DNA from: Hyaloscypha bicolor E
Taxonomy: Eukaryota; Ascomycota; Leotiomycetes; Helotiales; Hyaloscyphaceae
Length of the DNA: 64,000 nt
Reading direction: 5' to 3'
Assembly (NCBI RefSeq): GCF_002865645.1
Contig: NW_020194691.1
Span: 1,116,001-1,180,000 of the forward strand
Position numbers and translations under genes: made by a program. The notes under the pieces were generated by a model. That model made no database searches and was not told the origin of the DNA. It saw only the letters and a program-made list of their open reading frames with translations. How positions within the stretch are numbered: position 1 is the stretch's first letter; each line of letters starts with the position of its first letter. Of this stretch, positions 13,180 through 23,274 are shown piece after piece.

Positions 13180-15366
13180 CCTAGATATAATCGAGAGAAA
13201 TTTTTATTAGTAAATATCCTATTCTTTTCTTACTTATTATTTTTTACTATTAAATTACTAATCTAATTCTCTTTATAGATATTATAAATATATATAAAAG
13301 AATCCTGCCTAAGTAATACTAGCTATCTCTTACTATATCTTTAAGGCCTTCTTTAAATAGATATTAAATTAATATTAGAAGAAAAATAGAAAAAGGCTTA
13401 TAAGTATCTAGTTAGCTAGTATACTCGGAATATACTAGAAGATCTTCTGGCTTATATATAAATAAGTAACTAGAGAGAAAATTAAGAAAAAAATAAACTA
13501 TTATATATATTAGATAAGTAATATTTCTTATTTACTTACTTAATCTAATTTGAATTATTATAAATAAGAGCTAATAAAATATTTATTATAGGTTCTTAGA
13601 AAGCTAGTAAAGAAGTATTATTTATTAATAAAGAAATATAATAATATTATAATATATATTAAAGATCTTATAAATATCCTATAAACTAACTTAATTATAA
13701 TAAAGTAAAAATATATATATAGCTAGTACTAGATTTAAACTAGCCTCTTTTACTAGCTAGCTATATTTTCTATAAACTAATCTTTAGTATTTCTTAAGTT
13801 TTATTATAGTAATATTATAGTAAACCTATTTCGGGACTTTAGTAATAGGCCTTATTAGATTCTAATTAAGTTTATATACGAGTTTATAAAGAAATATCTC
13901 GATATAAAAAATATATAAATCTAATTTTAGGCCTTTTCTTATTTCTTTTTTTTTCTTCTTTTATTCTAGCTAAGATATTTGACTTATATAAAAGCTAGGA
14001 ATATATTTATATTTCCCAAGATTATCTTTAATCTATTTCTAGTTCTTAGTTTATATATTAATTTTCTAGACCTTATCTTTACTAATAATATATTCTTGGT
14101 TCCGAGTCTTATATTAGGTAAGAGAATTAGTAAGCTAGATATCTCGCTTAGCTATAAATAGCTGCCTTTATATTTAAAGCTAGAGATAACTAATATCTCT
14201 ATCTTTTATAAATCTATTAGGATACTATATAGCTAGGAGATCTTGCCTAACTAGCTATTACTATATATAACTTTTTTAAAATAAATAAAGTAGCTTAATA
14301 TACTTACTAGATTCCTATAAATTATATATTTATATTACTTCTAATATAGTATAAGTAATGCCTTTAACTAGAATAATATATATTATATAACTTCCTTCTT
14401 ATAATCCTATTCTTACTTATAATATAATATACTAAGGTTAATATTTTTATTAAGTACTATTTCCGGTAAACGGTTATTACTAATATATAAGCTATTATCT
14501 TTAGTTATAAACCTTAGTATAACCTAATACGAGTAACCTATCGGATAACTTACTAGATTAATCCTAATTAGCTATAAGAACTTATATCCGAGAAATCTCT
14601 ATCTATTAATTAGGATCCTATTATCCGCTGCCTTATTATAGAGCGGGAGAAGTAGAAGCGCCGCTTCCAGGGTACGGTAATATAGTAGCCCGGTTACCGG
14701 ATTATTGGCTATATAATCTTTAATACTAGGCAGCGGCTAAGAGCTATATTTCTCAAGTATATTTAAGACTAGTAGGATCTGGAATACCCGGTTAATGAGA
14801 TCGAGTAGCAGCTCTCTGGGCTTAAGCTTAGCCAGGATATAAAAACTACCTTGGACCAGAATAACGAGATGCCCCCGCTCTAGAAGCGCTTGGCAGAGAC
14901 GGTAATAACGCTCCCGGGAATGACTTTTAAAGAAGAGTTCCGCCGCCGTAATACGGCTATTAATACAGTTACTGCCTACTGCCACTTCCAGGAAGGGGGA
15001 GCCGCTATCCAACCACGCAAGAGGTCGTTAATGCAACGGACGAGTCTAATGCCGTCGAAGGAGATCAATCCGCAGCTGGCAGCCGCTGAGGCCGAGAAGC
15101 AAGCGTTAAGTAATACTATATTATTAGTATTTACAGAGAAGAGAACCACTACCTGTTTCCTCTGCTTAGAGGAGCAGAGCTTGCCGTTTGAAAAGCGCAC
15201 CTATAAGTTTGCTAGTCCGGGAGACTTGACGAAGCACTTTAAGCGGAAGTATCTGGCCTATATCAAAGAAGGGGATCGGCTCAAGTGCAAGGTCTGTCGA
15301 ATGGGGCTGTAGCACAAGCAGCATCTCCAGAATCACGCAGAGAGCATCCACGGGACGGTTTCGTGA
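13180..15366 (+). pseudogene. DUF3435-type tyrosine recombinase with C-terminal C2H2 fingers (Starship-captain-like), RIP-degraded
   Basis: The conceptual translation matches the fungal DUF3435 family, which includes the tyrosine recombinases ('captains') that move Starship elements. An S-N-R-P box near 13.84 kb corresponds to the SGNRP region carrying the first catalytic Arg. A segment with FPKIIF at about 14.0 kb is followed by a core near 14.46-14.56 kb corresponding to the FLKHYLSRRVT-type region. The last third is little mutated: from 14,890 an open stretch of 140 codons contains FKEEFRRRNTAIN, a first zinc finger C-F-L-C with the terminal His changed (KRKYL), and a second one C-K-V-C...H-LQNH-AESIH. 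The second finger is interrupted by a TAG at 15310-15312, and the reading frame ends at TGA 15364-15366. Mutation load falls steeply from left to right across the gene. DUF3435 proteins also occur outside Starships, so captain identity is an inference. Confidence 0.8.
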
Positions 15367-15661
15367 CCCCTGGATGCTTCACGAAAAGCGTATGGCTACT
15401 CAGCCGACTTTTTTTTTGTCTTTTATTTCTCTCTTTTGTTTTTGTTTTTGTGCTGTCCTATATATTACATGGACATTTTCTTTCTATTACCTTCTAGATT
15501 ATATAGATTATAGGGAGATTTAATTGCTGGGTGAGATTTAGAGTCCTAGTTAAAGGATATGATAGATTAAATATTGCATTTCCTTTTATAGTATATTCTT
15601 TGTGTATCGAAAGAAATGCTATAGTGTTTGGCGGTGATGTGGAAGCAGCTGCGCATGCGAG

Positions 15662-16110
15662 TTGTCTTTGCTTCACGTGACCGCTTTCTGGATCGGGGTC
15701 AAAAATGATTGGTTGGATCCCGGCGTGCCAAATTCCAGCAACAAAACATCACCAAAGATACATACCATCCAGACCAGAGATCAGTCAAGACCGGGTCATG
15801 AGCCAGCGAGCTGTCCTATTTGCACAGAAGATTTTCTCGACAGGAAAAATGTTCGAATACTTCCTTGCGGCCACATTTATCACCAACGCTTTATTGATCC
15901 ATGGCTCTTGGATTTCGCTGGCACGTGTACATTGTGGTGAGCCGTCTTCATATTACAAATCTTCAGAACACATTGAACAGTAACGTCCCTGATTATTTTC
16001 AAATTTGTAGTAGGATAATATTACAAGATGTCGTCTCATCTCCAGCCTCCCTTGATCGCACGATTCGTTTCCCTGATGAGGAACCGGCGGCGGCGGCGGT
16101 AGCGTCTTGA
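15662..16110 (+). pseudogene. 5'-truncated RING-H2 finger gene fragment, two exons
   Basis: Join 15662..15936 and 16011..16110. The frame encodes CPICTEDFLDRKNVRILPCG, then HIYHQRFIDPWLLDFAGTCT, ending in L-C once spliced. Splicing matters: unspliced, the frame hits TGG TGA, but a GTGAGC donor at 15937 and a TTTGTAG acceptor at 16010 join TG with T to give the last zinc-binding Cys, followed by R-I-I-L. The pattern matches the C-terminal RING of fungal membrane-anchored RING-H2 ubiquitin ligases, which bind an E2 and transfer ubiquitin. The sixth zinc ligand, normally Cys in H-x2-C-I-D-P-W, is Phe here, and the usual CPLC is C-T-L-C. No in-frame ATG precedes the finger and no upstream domains are visible, so this is a fragment, or a gene whose 5' exons I cannot see. 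Confidence 0.65.
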
Positions 16111-16126
16111 AGGAGAGGCGGGCACA

Positions 16127-16190
16127 AGAAGTATCTGGCCCGCATCAAAGAAGGAGACCGGGTGCAAGGTCTGTCGAATGACACTGCTTA
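16127..16190 (+). pseudogene. Second short fragment of a DUF3435 C-terminal zinc finger
   Basis: These 64 bp closely match 15246-15303 in the recombinase relic: the shared parts encode KYLA-IKEGDR and CKVCRM. A 5-nt deletion after the Asp-Arg codons shifts the frame. This copy keeps Arg where the first has Tyr, so it derives from another family member rather than a local duplication of the mutated copy. Similarity stops abruptly on both sides. Confidence 0.75.
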
Positions 16191-16707
16191 CTCAGATGGG
16201 AGAGTCGCCTCCATCCAAGGGGTCCGATTTGGCTCCCCTATGTCATTCTAATTATAGGAATCGAGCAGGGAGCCAAATTAGAATCCAACTAATTCGATAA
16301 ATTTGGCACTGGCTCTTGAGATCACTTTCCCCTTCAAAATCATGCAGGGAAGGTGCATCTTGTGCCTGCGGTTATTTAAAGAAGCTGTCTTGATGAGAGC
16401 TTCACAAGCTGATTAAAGTAACTAAGTGGCATTTGTTATGAATCCTCGTAGGACTACGGAGTCTTCTCAACCAGCTGAAGGGTGATGGAGCCTCAGCCGC
16501 AAAAAAGAAATGACAGTCCCTGAGATAAGGTCTCAGCCATGAAGCACGCCAGAGACTAGGTGATAGAGAGGCAGTGGCACCCATCTTCTGAACTTCAATA
16601 CGATAGGCACTCATCCGAAAGGCTCATTTCCAAGGTGCCGGTCTCTAGGCTCAGAAATCAGTTAGTGTAGAGCAGCAGCGATGGCTACTGCTTACAGGTA
16701 TTACTCT
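16191..16707. other. Intergenic region with an 11-bp inverted repeat
   Basis: No coding sequence is supported. An inverted repeat ATTTGGCTCCC occurs at 16227-16237 and, in opposite orientation, at 16268-16278, with a 30-nt loop. It lies beyond the stop codon of the USP gene, so it could act in 3'-end formation of that transcript or be a transposon footprint. Confidence 0.4.
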
Positions 16708-18040
16708 TCAGTCAACCTTCGCATGAGATAGGCCTCCGAAAAGAGGGCGCATGACTGCTTCCTTATTTTTCTTGCTATGCTTGCGAAGACGATTTCGTAC
16801 CACCATCACAGGAACGGAAGATTTTGTAACAAGATAGTTAGAAAAGGAGCCAAGGATAACACTGCATACAATGTCAGCCTGTTGGGATCTCTCGCTGCCG
16901 TCAAGTCGTTTGAAGAAAGACTTACCCTCTCAGGGCTCTCCTTCCCCTGCCCCCCAAGATCACCAAGGTTGGCGAGATAAAATCGATAACCTCTGTCATC
17001 AGGTGCTTCGGGCTCTCACAATATATAACCTCGACAACAACCTTGACTTGAAGGTTTGTCTTCCTTAGGAGCTTCACCACTCTATCCGTCATGTCCTGCA
17101 CTGCTCTATGCCGCTCTTTTTCTCCCTCTGTTCGTGGGTCGTCTGCACCCATGTTCTTCGGAGTAGCTCCCAGTTCTTGGTCAGCACAAAAGATCACAAG
17201 CAGAGTATCACCGTCGCGGAGGACTGTCCCCACAGTCCATTCTAAAGCATGAGTAGCCTCATCACTTAGATCGTCAGCGACCATGTATTTTCGGACCCGG
17301 CGCCGGCCATTCTGTGCCTCCTGCTCCATCTGGGCAAAATCCCCACGATAGACGGTACGTACACAACGACGAAACGCAGGCGTAGATACGATTGGGGTCA
17401 TGTTGACCAAAAGCTTCTGTGCACGTTTGATATCGTCGAGATCAGCTTCTATATCAGAATCAATCGTCCTCCCTTCATCGAAGTTTGTGTGCGGATGAAC
17501 AGCAGGTATCGCGAGTGGATCAACCTGGAAGGACTCATTAATTATCGGCTCTTTTAACTCTGCCCTCCTGTCCATCCACGCGCTGATGAAGGAAGTCATC
17601 TTCAAGTCGTTCGAATGTCCATCATATCGCATCACACCTTTCCAATGCGGTGGTCGCTCTTCTTCCATGAATCCCCACTCGGTTCCACCGGAGGTGACCC
17701 GGGTGGTTTCCCACGCTGGATCGATGAAGTTTGTAACCTCGGTCCTCTGAATCATCTCATATATCACAAATTGCACACTCGGGTCTGCGTTGTATGGCTC
17801 GGCGGGTGCCCTGCCGTCCAGCCTTGAATACGCAATTGATTCTTGGTCCGTCGTCTCTGATACTCTGGGAGGAGGATCAGAGAATATTGGCCTGGGAAGG
17901 TCATCTGATCCGACGTCGGACTCCTCACTCGGTCTCTTCTTCTTCTTGTTGGGCTGACTTTGATCGTCATGATCCCATTCTACTTCGTTGCTAGACACAG
18001 CACTGCCGTGGCTAGAACGGTCCCATGGCAGCGATATCAT
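16708..18040 (-). CDS. Universal stress protein (UspA) domain protein, two exons
   Basis: Complement of join 16708..16861 and 16926..18040, 422 aa. The 64-nt intron has a GTAAGT donor and a TATGCAG acceptor; splicing joins GG with T as Gly and restores the frame. The C-terminal part, roughly residues 245-405, is a UspA fold: KYMVADDLSDEATHALEW, then a DTLLVIFCADQ strand, then FISPTLVILGGRG. The nucleotide-binding signature G-x2-G-x9-G-S is complete (GGRGRRALRGVILGS) and is interrupted by the intron. The N-terminal about 240 residues are low-complexity and acidic with a Lys-rich patch (PNKKKKRPSEE) that could be a nuclear signal. Fungal proteins of this kind are generally of unknown physiological role; ATP binding is inferred from the motif. 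The ATG at 18040 was chosen as the first in frame; an additional 5' exon cannot be excluded. Confidence 0.85.
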
Positions 18041-18262
18041 AGCCAGTGATTGAAGATGAGTTCCGACGTGCTTCTGTAAGGCTTGTTTTTGGTGGGGTTT
18101 TTAAAAATGGCTGACTTATGCGGGGTCACTGTACCATACGTCGTCCAGGACCATGAAAAGGAATGCGATGGTTCCGTATACGAAAGAGAAAGAATTGGCA
18201 AACCTCGCCAAACCTGGTCTCAACGCGGTACTGGTCATATCATTGCATTCTCTCTAAAGCGC
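18041..18262. other. Short spacer between two minus-strand genes
   Basis: 222 bp between the end of the gasdermin-like candidate and the start codon of the USP gene. It must hold the USP promoter and the upstream gene's 3' UTR. I see no clear TATA box and no gene. Confidence 0.6.
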
Positions 18263-19111
18263 TTACTCCACATCGTCATTTACAACATCCACAGCCCTAC
18301 CATCCTCTCCCTCTCCCTCTCCGTCCCTCACATCCTCCCACTCCCATTTATTCTCCTCATCGTTCCCACCACCAACTTCATCCTCGAATAGCGCGCCCTT
18401 ATTAAAATCCTCCTCCTTGAAACCCCCTTCCTTACCCCTCCTCTTAATCCTCACAAGCCTATACGCAAACACAAAACCTCCATCTCCCTCCCCTTCTCCT
18501 TCCCCTCCCATCTCCCAACTAACACCATCCTTCACCTCCCTCTTCACCTCCCCCTTAGGTCCCACCCCAACCGGCACACCCCCTACAACCATCCCATCAA
18601 CACCCACCTTCACCTTCCCCCCTATCCCCTTAACCCCACTACTAACCCCCTCACTCCAGCCCCTCGCAACCTTAATCCCCACAACCATAAAAACCCCCTT
18701 CCCAAACCCCATCCTCTCCATAAACCTCCTCACTTTTCCCCCCTTCAACACCTCCCCAATAAATTCCTCCCCAGGAGAAAACCACCTCGTCTCCAACTCC
18801 TTTACCCTATACTCCGTTTTCGTCTCTCTCTTCACATCGCCCTCGATATCGGCGCTGATCCCGAGGATGCTGGCTAAGAAACTGGTCCATACGCCGCCCG
18901 AGTAGGAGGAGAGCGAGGACCGCGTTGCGCTCCAGTTCTTTTGCGAGGACGTGTAGATTTGGGATGCGGGGATGGATACCGGGAGCGGGTTGGCGGTTAG
19001 TGTTCGTTCGGGGGTCGAGGGTGATGTGATTATGGTCCCGAGAGTAAGGGGCCCGGTTGCGGGGATATGGAAGTTGGGGGCGAGGTGGTAGGATTTTTTG
19101 GGGTTGGCCAT
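18263..19111 (-). CDS. Candidate gasdermin-like pore-forming protein, 282 aa, beside a subtilisin gene
   Basis: Single exon. It begins MANPKKSYHLAPNF, an N-terminus I associate with a family of fungal hypothetical proteins (LAPNF...GPLTLG...II). Residues 73-87 form a hydrophobic stretch (GVWTSFLASILGISA). A long strand at 140-151 (VFMVVGIKVARG), a Gly/Val-rich alternating stretch (155-190) and a strand at 213-222 (FVFAYRLVRI) resemble, in order and pattern, the strand/hairpin region of gasdermin pore-forming domains. The last about 45 residues (from 238) are strongly acidic and Gly-rich and could be an inhibitory tail removed by proteolysis. Known fungal gasdermins (HET-Q1, RCD-1) are of similar length and are often encoded beside protease genes; this gene lies 418 bp downstream of a subtilisin gene on the same strand. 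The gasdermin assignment rests on pattern and context, not on a search. Base skew flips inside the gene near 18,890. Confidence 0.6.
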   Translation of the reverse strand: MANPKKSYHLAPNFHIPATGPLTLGTIITSPSTPERTLTANPLPVSIPASQIYTSSQKNWSATRSSLSSYSGGVWTSFLASILGISADIEGDVKRETKTEYRVKELETRWFSPGEEFIGEVLKGGKVRRFMERMGFGKGVFMVVGIKVARGWSEGVSSGVKGIGGKVKVGVDGMVVGGVPVGVGPKGEVKREVKDGVSWEMGGEGEGEGDGGFVFAYRLVRIKRRGKEGGFKEEDFNKGALFEDEVGGGNDEENKWEWEDVRDGEGEGEDGRAVDVVNDDVE

Positions 19112-19529
19112 TTTTTTCTGTGCTTGTGTTTTGGGGCTGTTGTTTGTTGTTTGGGTTGGTTATGTGTGGGATTAGAGGGTGAGGCGGAGGGTGGTTTACG
19201 ATTAGGAGTTGGAGAGGTGAGCGGAGTTCAGCTGAAAGAGGTGCATGAAGCGTCACATGATGAAGTGGGCTGCAGCCTGCAGGTACTGTTACGAGTTAGC
19301 ACTGTGCAACACATAATAGAAGCTTGAAGTGCTGAATTGACTGCTAAATTGACTGCTAAATCGACTGCCATTGTACAGTGGGAGGTAGCTTGTATTTATA
19401 GGTCTTGAATCACATGGTGTAATTCAGAACTTGATCCCAATTCAGTTCCCTGTAGACCTGAATCCCTCGATGTCCCTGATAACTGAACCACATAATTCAG
19501 ACTTTGCAAACGGGTATTACTTTGTAGCG
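19112..19529. promoter_or_regulatory. Spacer between protease and gasdermin-like genes, with a 12-bp triplicate
   Basis: 418 bp between two co-oriented genes. It must carry the promoter of the downstream gene unless the two are read through. A 12-bp unit (AATTGACTGCT-type) is repeated three times in tandem at 19334-19369, and GA/GT-rich sequence lies just upstream of the 19111 ATG. No other gene is visible. Confidence 0.5.
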
Positions 19530-22500
19530 CTATATATCTTTAAGATCTGCCAGAATTATGTCACATACAGTCGTCTCCTTGTACTTCCTCTTATCCAAGA
19601 AATCCCAAGGAACTATATAATCATATCCCCCTCTTTTCCTCTTCGCCATCTGCCTAAAGACAGTGCTCATACCCGCAGATGATCTCAATTTGCTTAACAT
19701 ACCCGCCTCTCGGTTTACAAACTCAGGCTCTAATTTGGGCAACGCAAGTTTCACATAATCCAGAACGATGGCTGCAATACCAGCTGCAATGGGAGTTGCC
19801 GTCGACGTACCTGACTTGCGGACTTCTTCTCCTTCCCCTAAATGGGGTGGCCAGCATGATTTGACAGCCTGTCCAAGAACGGCAAAATTATCGCTGCGAG
19901 GGGATTCGGTTGGCGTGAAATCACACCTGTTCCCGAGGCTATCCGTAGCGTAAATGCAGATAACTTGGGGAAGTCTTGCTGGCCAAGCAATGTTGCTGTT
20001 TCCACCCTGATTCGATGCTGCAGCTAGCATGATGACCTTCTTGTCATCTGCAAACCGAATAGCTTCATCGATAATCGCAACAGACTGGTCGAAGCCGAAC
20101 GACATAGAGATGACATCGACCTCCCATTCCTTGACTGCATGTTTGATAGCCTAGAGACCTGTTAGTTGAGTAGAAGATCACCAAGACACGAGTAGCATTA
20201 CATTTGCGATCCTGTTATGGATCACCTCAGCCATGATACTTCCCCTACTTTCTTTGCGGTCTTTGAAAATCCTGGCCACGAAGATATCGGCTTCTGGGGC
20301 GACTTGAAGAAGTAATGCTGCGCCATGAGTACCGTGACCATCTAGATCTCTGTCGCCTCTCTGTAGGAAAGTATCGCAATCGTCATCAGCCACCCAGCTT
20401 TTCTGCTCGCGTATTCGATCCTCATAGGCCCAGGATCCTTCCCCAGGTAGCTCAATACCAGTGTCGAGAATTGCTATCCTTACTCTTCCAGGCCGAGGAA
20501 ATACCTTACACACCGCCGAGTGATTCGAATTCCTGGCCCTTTGTATTAAAGGGTGAACCCTGTCTTGTAAATCGATGAACCATTTGTCGGCTCGTATGGA
20601 CCTGCATATTTTCAGCGATGTACGACGTAATCAAATCAATCGAAAGCTGTGACATACATTTGGTCACTAACAGTTCCTTTCCCCTCACTGTCATCGTAGA
20701 GGCACACTTGAAAACCTAGTTTTCCAGATGTCTCTGCGGCTACCAGACTTCTCGTATCAGGTTTCTGCATCATAGATGCGTCGTCGGCTTGGTGCGATAT
20801 CTGAGCAGAATGTGAGAGCACTTGTCTCTTTTGTGGCTTTGGGATGTTTTGATGAAGAACAGTGGGAGGGAGAGCATCCAGTTTCTCCACAGATATCCCG
20901 AAAACCTTTTCCAAGGCGTCCTCTAACGGTTTTACAATGAATTCGAATATTTGCTGTCGGAAGGCCGGGTCATCGAAGGATGCGTTTCGACCAAATTCAT
21001 CAATGAATGTTTTGTCGTCCAGGCAAGCGTCCACGGCATTGATAAAATCGATGGAACTGTCATTCTTACACTCCTCCAACATTTCCATAGCAACCGTACG
21101 ATCAGCATCAACATTGAATCCTTCTGCGTTGTTGGGGCTGTCCGAGGGTCTCTGATCTTCAATTGGCCGACCCAACTCGATCTCCAATAGCAGGATTCCA
21201 AGTGCCAAGATACCGGGGTATGGATGAATTCGAAAGCTTACATCCTCTTCCTCGCTACCTTGTTCTAGAGGCTTACATTGCGTCGAGAGATAGGGTCTGG
21301 TCAAATCCGGCAGATCTTGGCTCTTAGCCTGATAGAAGCATATATGTGTCTTGTTCCAATCTTTCAGCAACCATGGGCCTTTGTAGAAGTGCAGGAGGCC
21401 ATTTGCCAGGATTACTTGGAGAATAAACTTATCCCTCTTCTTGGCACGATCAAAGGATCGAGAATCCAGGTTCAAAAATTCCCCCAAAGACACTGGCTGT
21501 TTGGTTTGTATGTTTTCAATAGCAGAGATCGGACTTAGACGCCACAAGTTATCCTCTTCAACTAGAAGCTTTAGTCGGTAGGAAGGCCGCGCCGAAATAG
21601 AGTCGACCAGTTCGCAAATGCCCTCGACCCGCCATCGGTCTTCTGCTTTGATGATTTGGGCACGGGATAGCTCTTTCTGAGGCAGGGAAAACGTGACGCC
21701 TTTGGTCTTGACTTGTTTGGAGGTAACCCCAGCGGCTTTTCGTCTGAAGATACGACACGGGTCAGGAAAGCTCGGCAACAACAATGAAATTCAACTAACA
21801 TACTTCTTTCTTGGAACAAGCAGAATCTCACTCTCTTGCCATTTTGTTGCGGTATCAGAAGCACAGCAAAACGCCATTTCGAAGCGAGCATCGCTGGAAC
21901 TGCCTCGATGAGTCGCCAAGCGCAACTTCGTTGCCGTATGGGGGTTATGGCCGGTGCATTTCCAGTTTTGAGTGACAATGTTGTAGAGTAAAGTGGCGCT
22001 ATCTCTGATCTGGGAGGTGGGGAGATTGGAAGACACCGTCTGAGCAGCGTCCCTGGCTGGCTTGGCTCGGAAGGTTTGCTTTGGCTGTCGCGCTGCAGCT
22101 TTGGCCGCCAGGCCGGCCAGCTCTTGGTTGCACTTTGTGAGGCGATTGACCATGTGGGTGCGATCATCCTTTCTTCTGTGAGCCAGGTGTATCATTTCCT
22201 GCAGCTCCTCCACTTTGAGGTCTGCACCCTCGGCACGAGCCGCTTGGACTTGACGTTGCAAATTACGCAGCTTGCCGTGCTTCGTTCGGATTAACCCAGG
22301 TCGTAGCTGGTGTTGTTCGCCCTGCCATATCCATATGTTAGAATAAGAACAACGCGATCACTTAGTGTCAAAAGGGTGAAGCGGCGGTCTCTTCTCAGAC
22401 GAGACGCGGCTGAGGGGTTTCGTACCAGAGGCTTGACAAAACGACTCTCAAGGACATCCAGCGCGCGGTTCAGCGTGCGCTCGACAGGCTCTGGAATGTC

Positions 22501-22698
22501 AAGATTGCGATCCCACGAGGACAACGTCTCGTCGAGACTTTTGAACTCGACGTGGAGCTTCGTGTAGAATGCTTCTTTCTCCAATGGCCGGCGCGCCGCG
22601 ATCGCCGCCGCACTGTTGTCGGTGAAGGTGGTCGCGAGTTTCAGGAACTCTGGAACCACAGCCGACATGAGCAACAGCAGCTCTTGGTTCGGAGCCAT
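19530..22698 (-). CDS. DUF7580-type region fused to subtilisin-like (S8) serine protease, five exons
   Basis: Complement of join 19530..20150, 20202..20601, 20658..21743, 21804..22321 and 22426..22698, 965 aa. Introns of 51, 56 and 60 nt have clear GT/AG signals and keep phase; the first (22322-22425) is less certain, though its donor and acceptor are both phase 0 and a CTAAC branch site is present. Residues 1-260 are helical and charged (EKEAFYTKLHVEFKSLDETL, QRQVQAARAEGADLKVEEL). Residues about 270-560 match DUF7580, a fungal regulatory domain, including RWRVEGICELVDS and HPYPGILALGILLLEIELG. The protease domain (about 665-900) is complete: catalytic Asp about 672 in AILDTGIE, His about 715 in DGHGTHGA, oxyanion Asn about 806 in AAASNQGG, Ser about 875 in SGTSTATPIAAG. 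There is no signal peptide, so it is probably cytosolic. This architecture resembles NLR-like fungal signalling proteins with a protease effector; the likely substrate is the adjacent gasdermin-like protein (inference). Confidence 0.85.
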
Positions 22699-23274
22699 TA
22701 TATATTGTCGTTGCCGTTGCCGGCAGTTCTGCAAGCGCGCGTGCTTTGGCTTGTCGATGGGGTTGAAGAGGATGGGACGAGGACTGATGCCATTCAGCTC
22801 CGAGGGTCTGGGGCTGGCACCCAGAGGAGGACTGCGCTCGCACAGTGAGTGGGCAGAGATTCGAACTAGGACACCAGCAGAAGGCAAAGCGGGGGCAAGA
22901 AAAACACCGAGATAATATGCTGCTTTTTGGAACGATGAGATTGTTTTTACAGTGCGCAGCGACAGCGATGAGTAGAGGGGCCAGAATAATATATTCAGCA
23001 TATATTGTACTGTATAGCAGATTTGTGCGTTTCATTATACCCTAACTTTGCGGGCCGACTCAGCAGTGATACCCAACACACCCACCCGCTTCTCTTCTCA
23101 CACCTCACATGACCAACCAACCGTTCACAATCACATATATATCCCAACCCCGACCGTCTGGACACGCACCTCCCAACCCTCCCCGCTCTCCTCCTTTGCT
23201 TCGATATCACTTCTTTCTAAGACCACGCCGCACTCTTCTCCCGCCCCTGTCTGCATGCCGGCCCTGCAGTTGAA
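22699..23274. promoter_or_regulatory. Divergent promoter between the protease and kinase genes
   Basis: 576 bp between two start codons pointing outward (22698 on -, 23275 on +). It contains a pyrimidine-rich tract at about 23,080-23,115 (CCGCTTCTCTTCTCACACC), common upstream of fungal genes, and a CACATATATATCCC stretch near 23,131 that could be a TATA-like element for the + gene. The arrangement allows the two genes to be co-regulated; no known operator was recognised. Confidence 0.6.

Noticed and set aside
13979..14161. 60-codon + strand frame
   Set aside because: It is a stop-free stretch of the RIP-degraded recombinase (FPKIIF region), not a separate gene.
14737..15351. Minus-strand frames of 61-91 codons
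   Set aside because: Antisense shadows of the recombinase 3' end, whose sense frame has zinc-finger cysteines and histidines in register.
18417..18905. 162-codon + strand frame, Pro/Ser/Thr-rich
   Set aside because: It is the antisense of the gasdermin-like gene. Its composition simply mirrors the Gly/Lys/Glu-rich coding strand.
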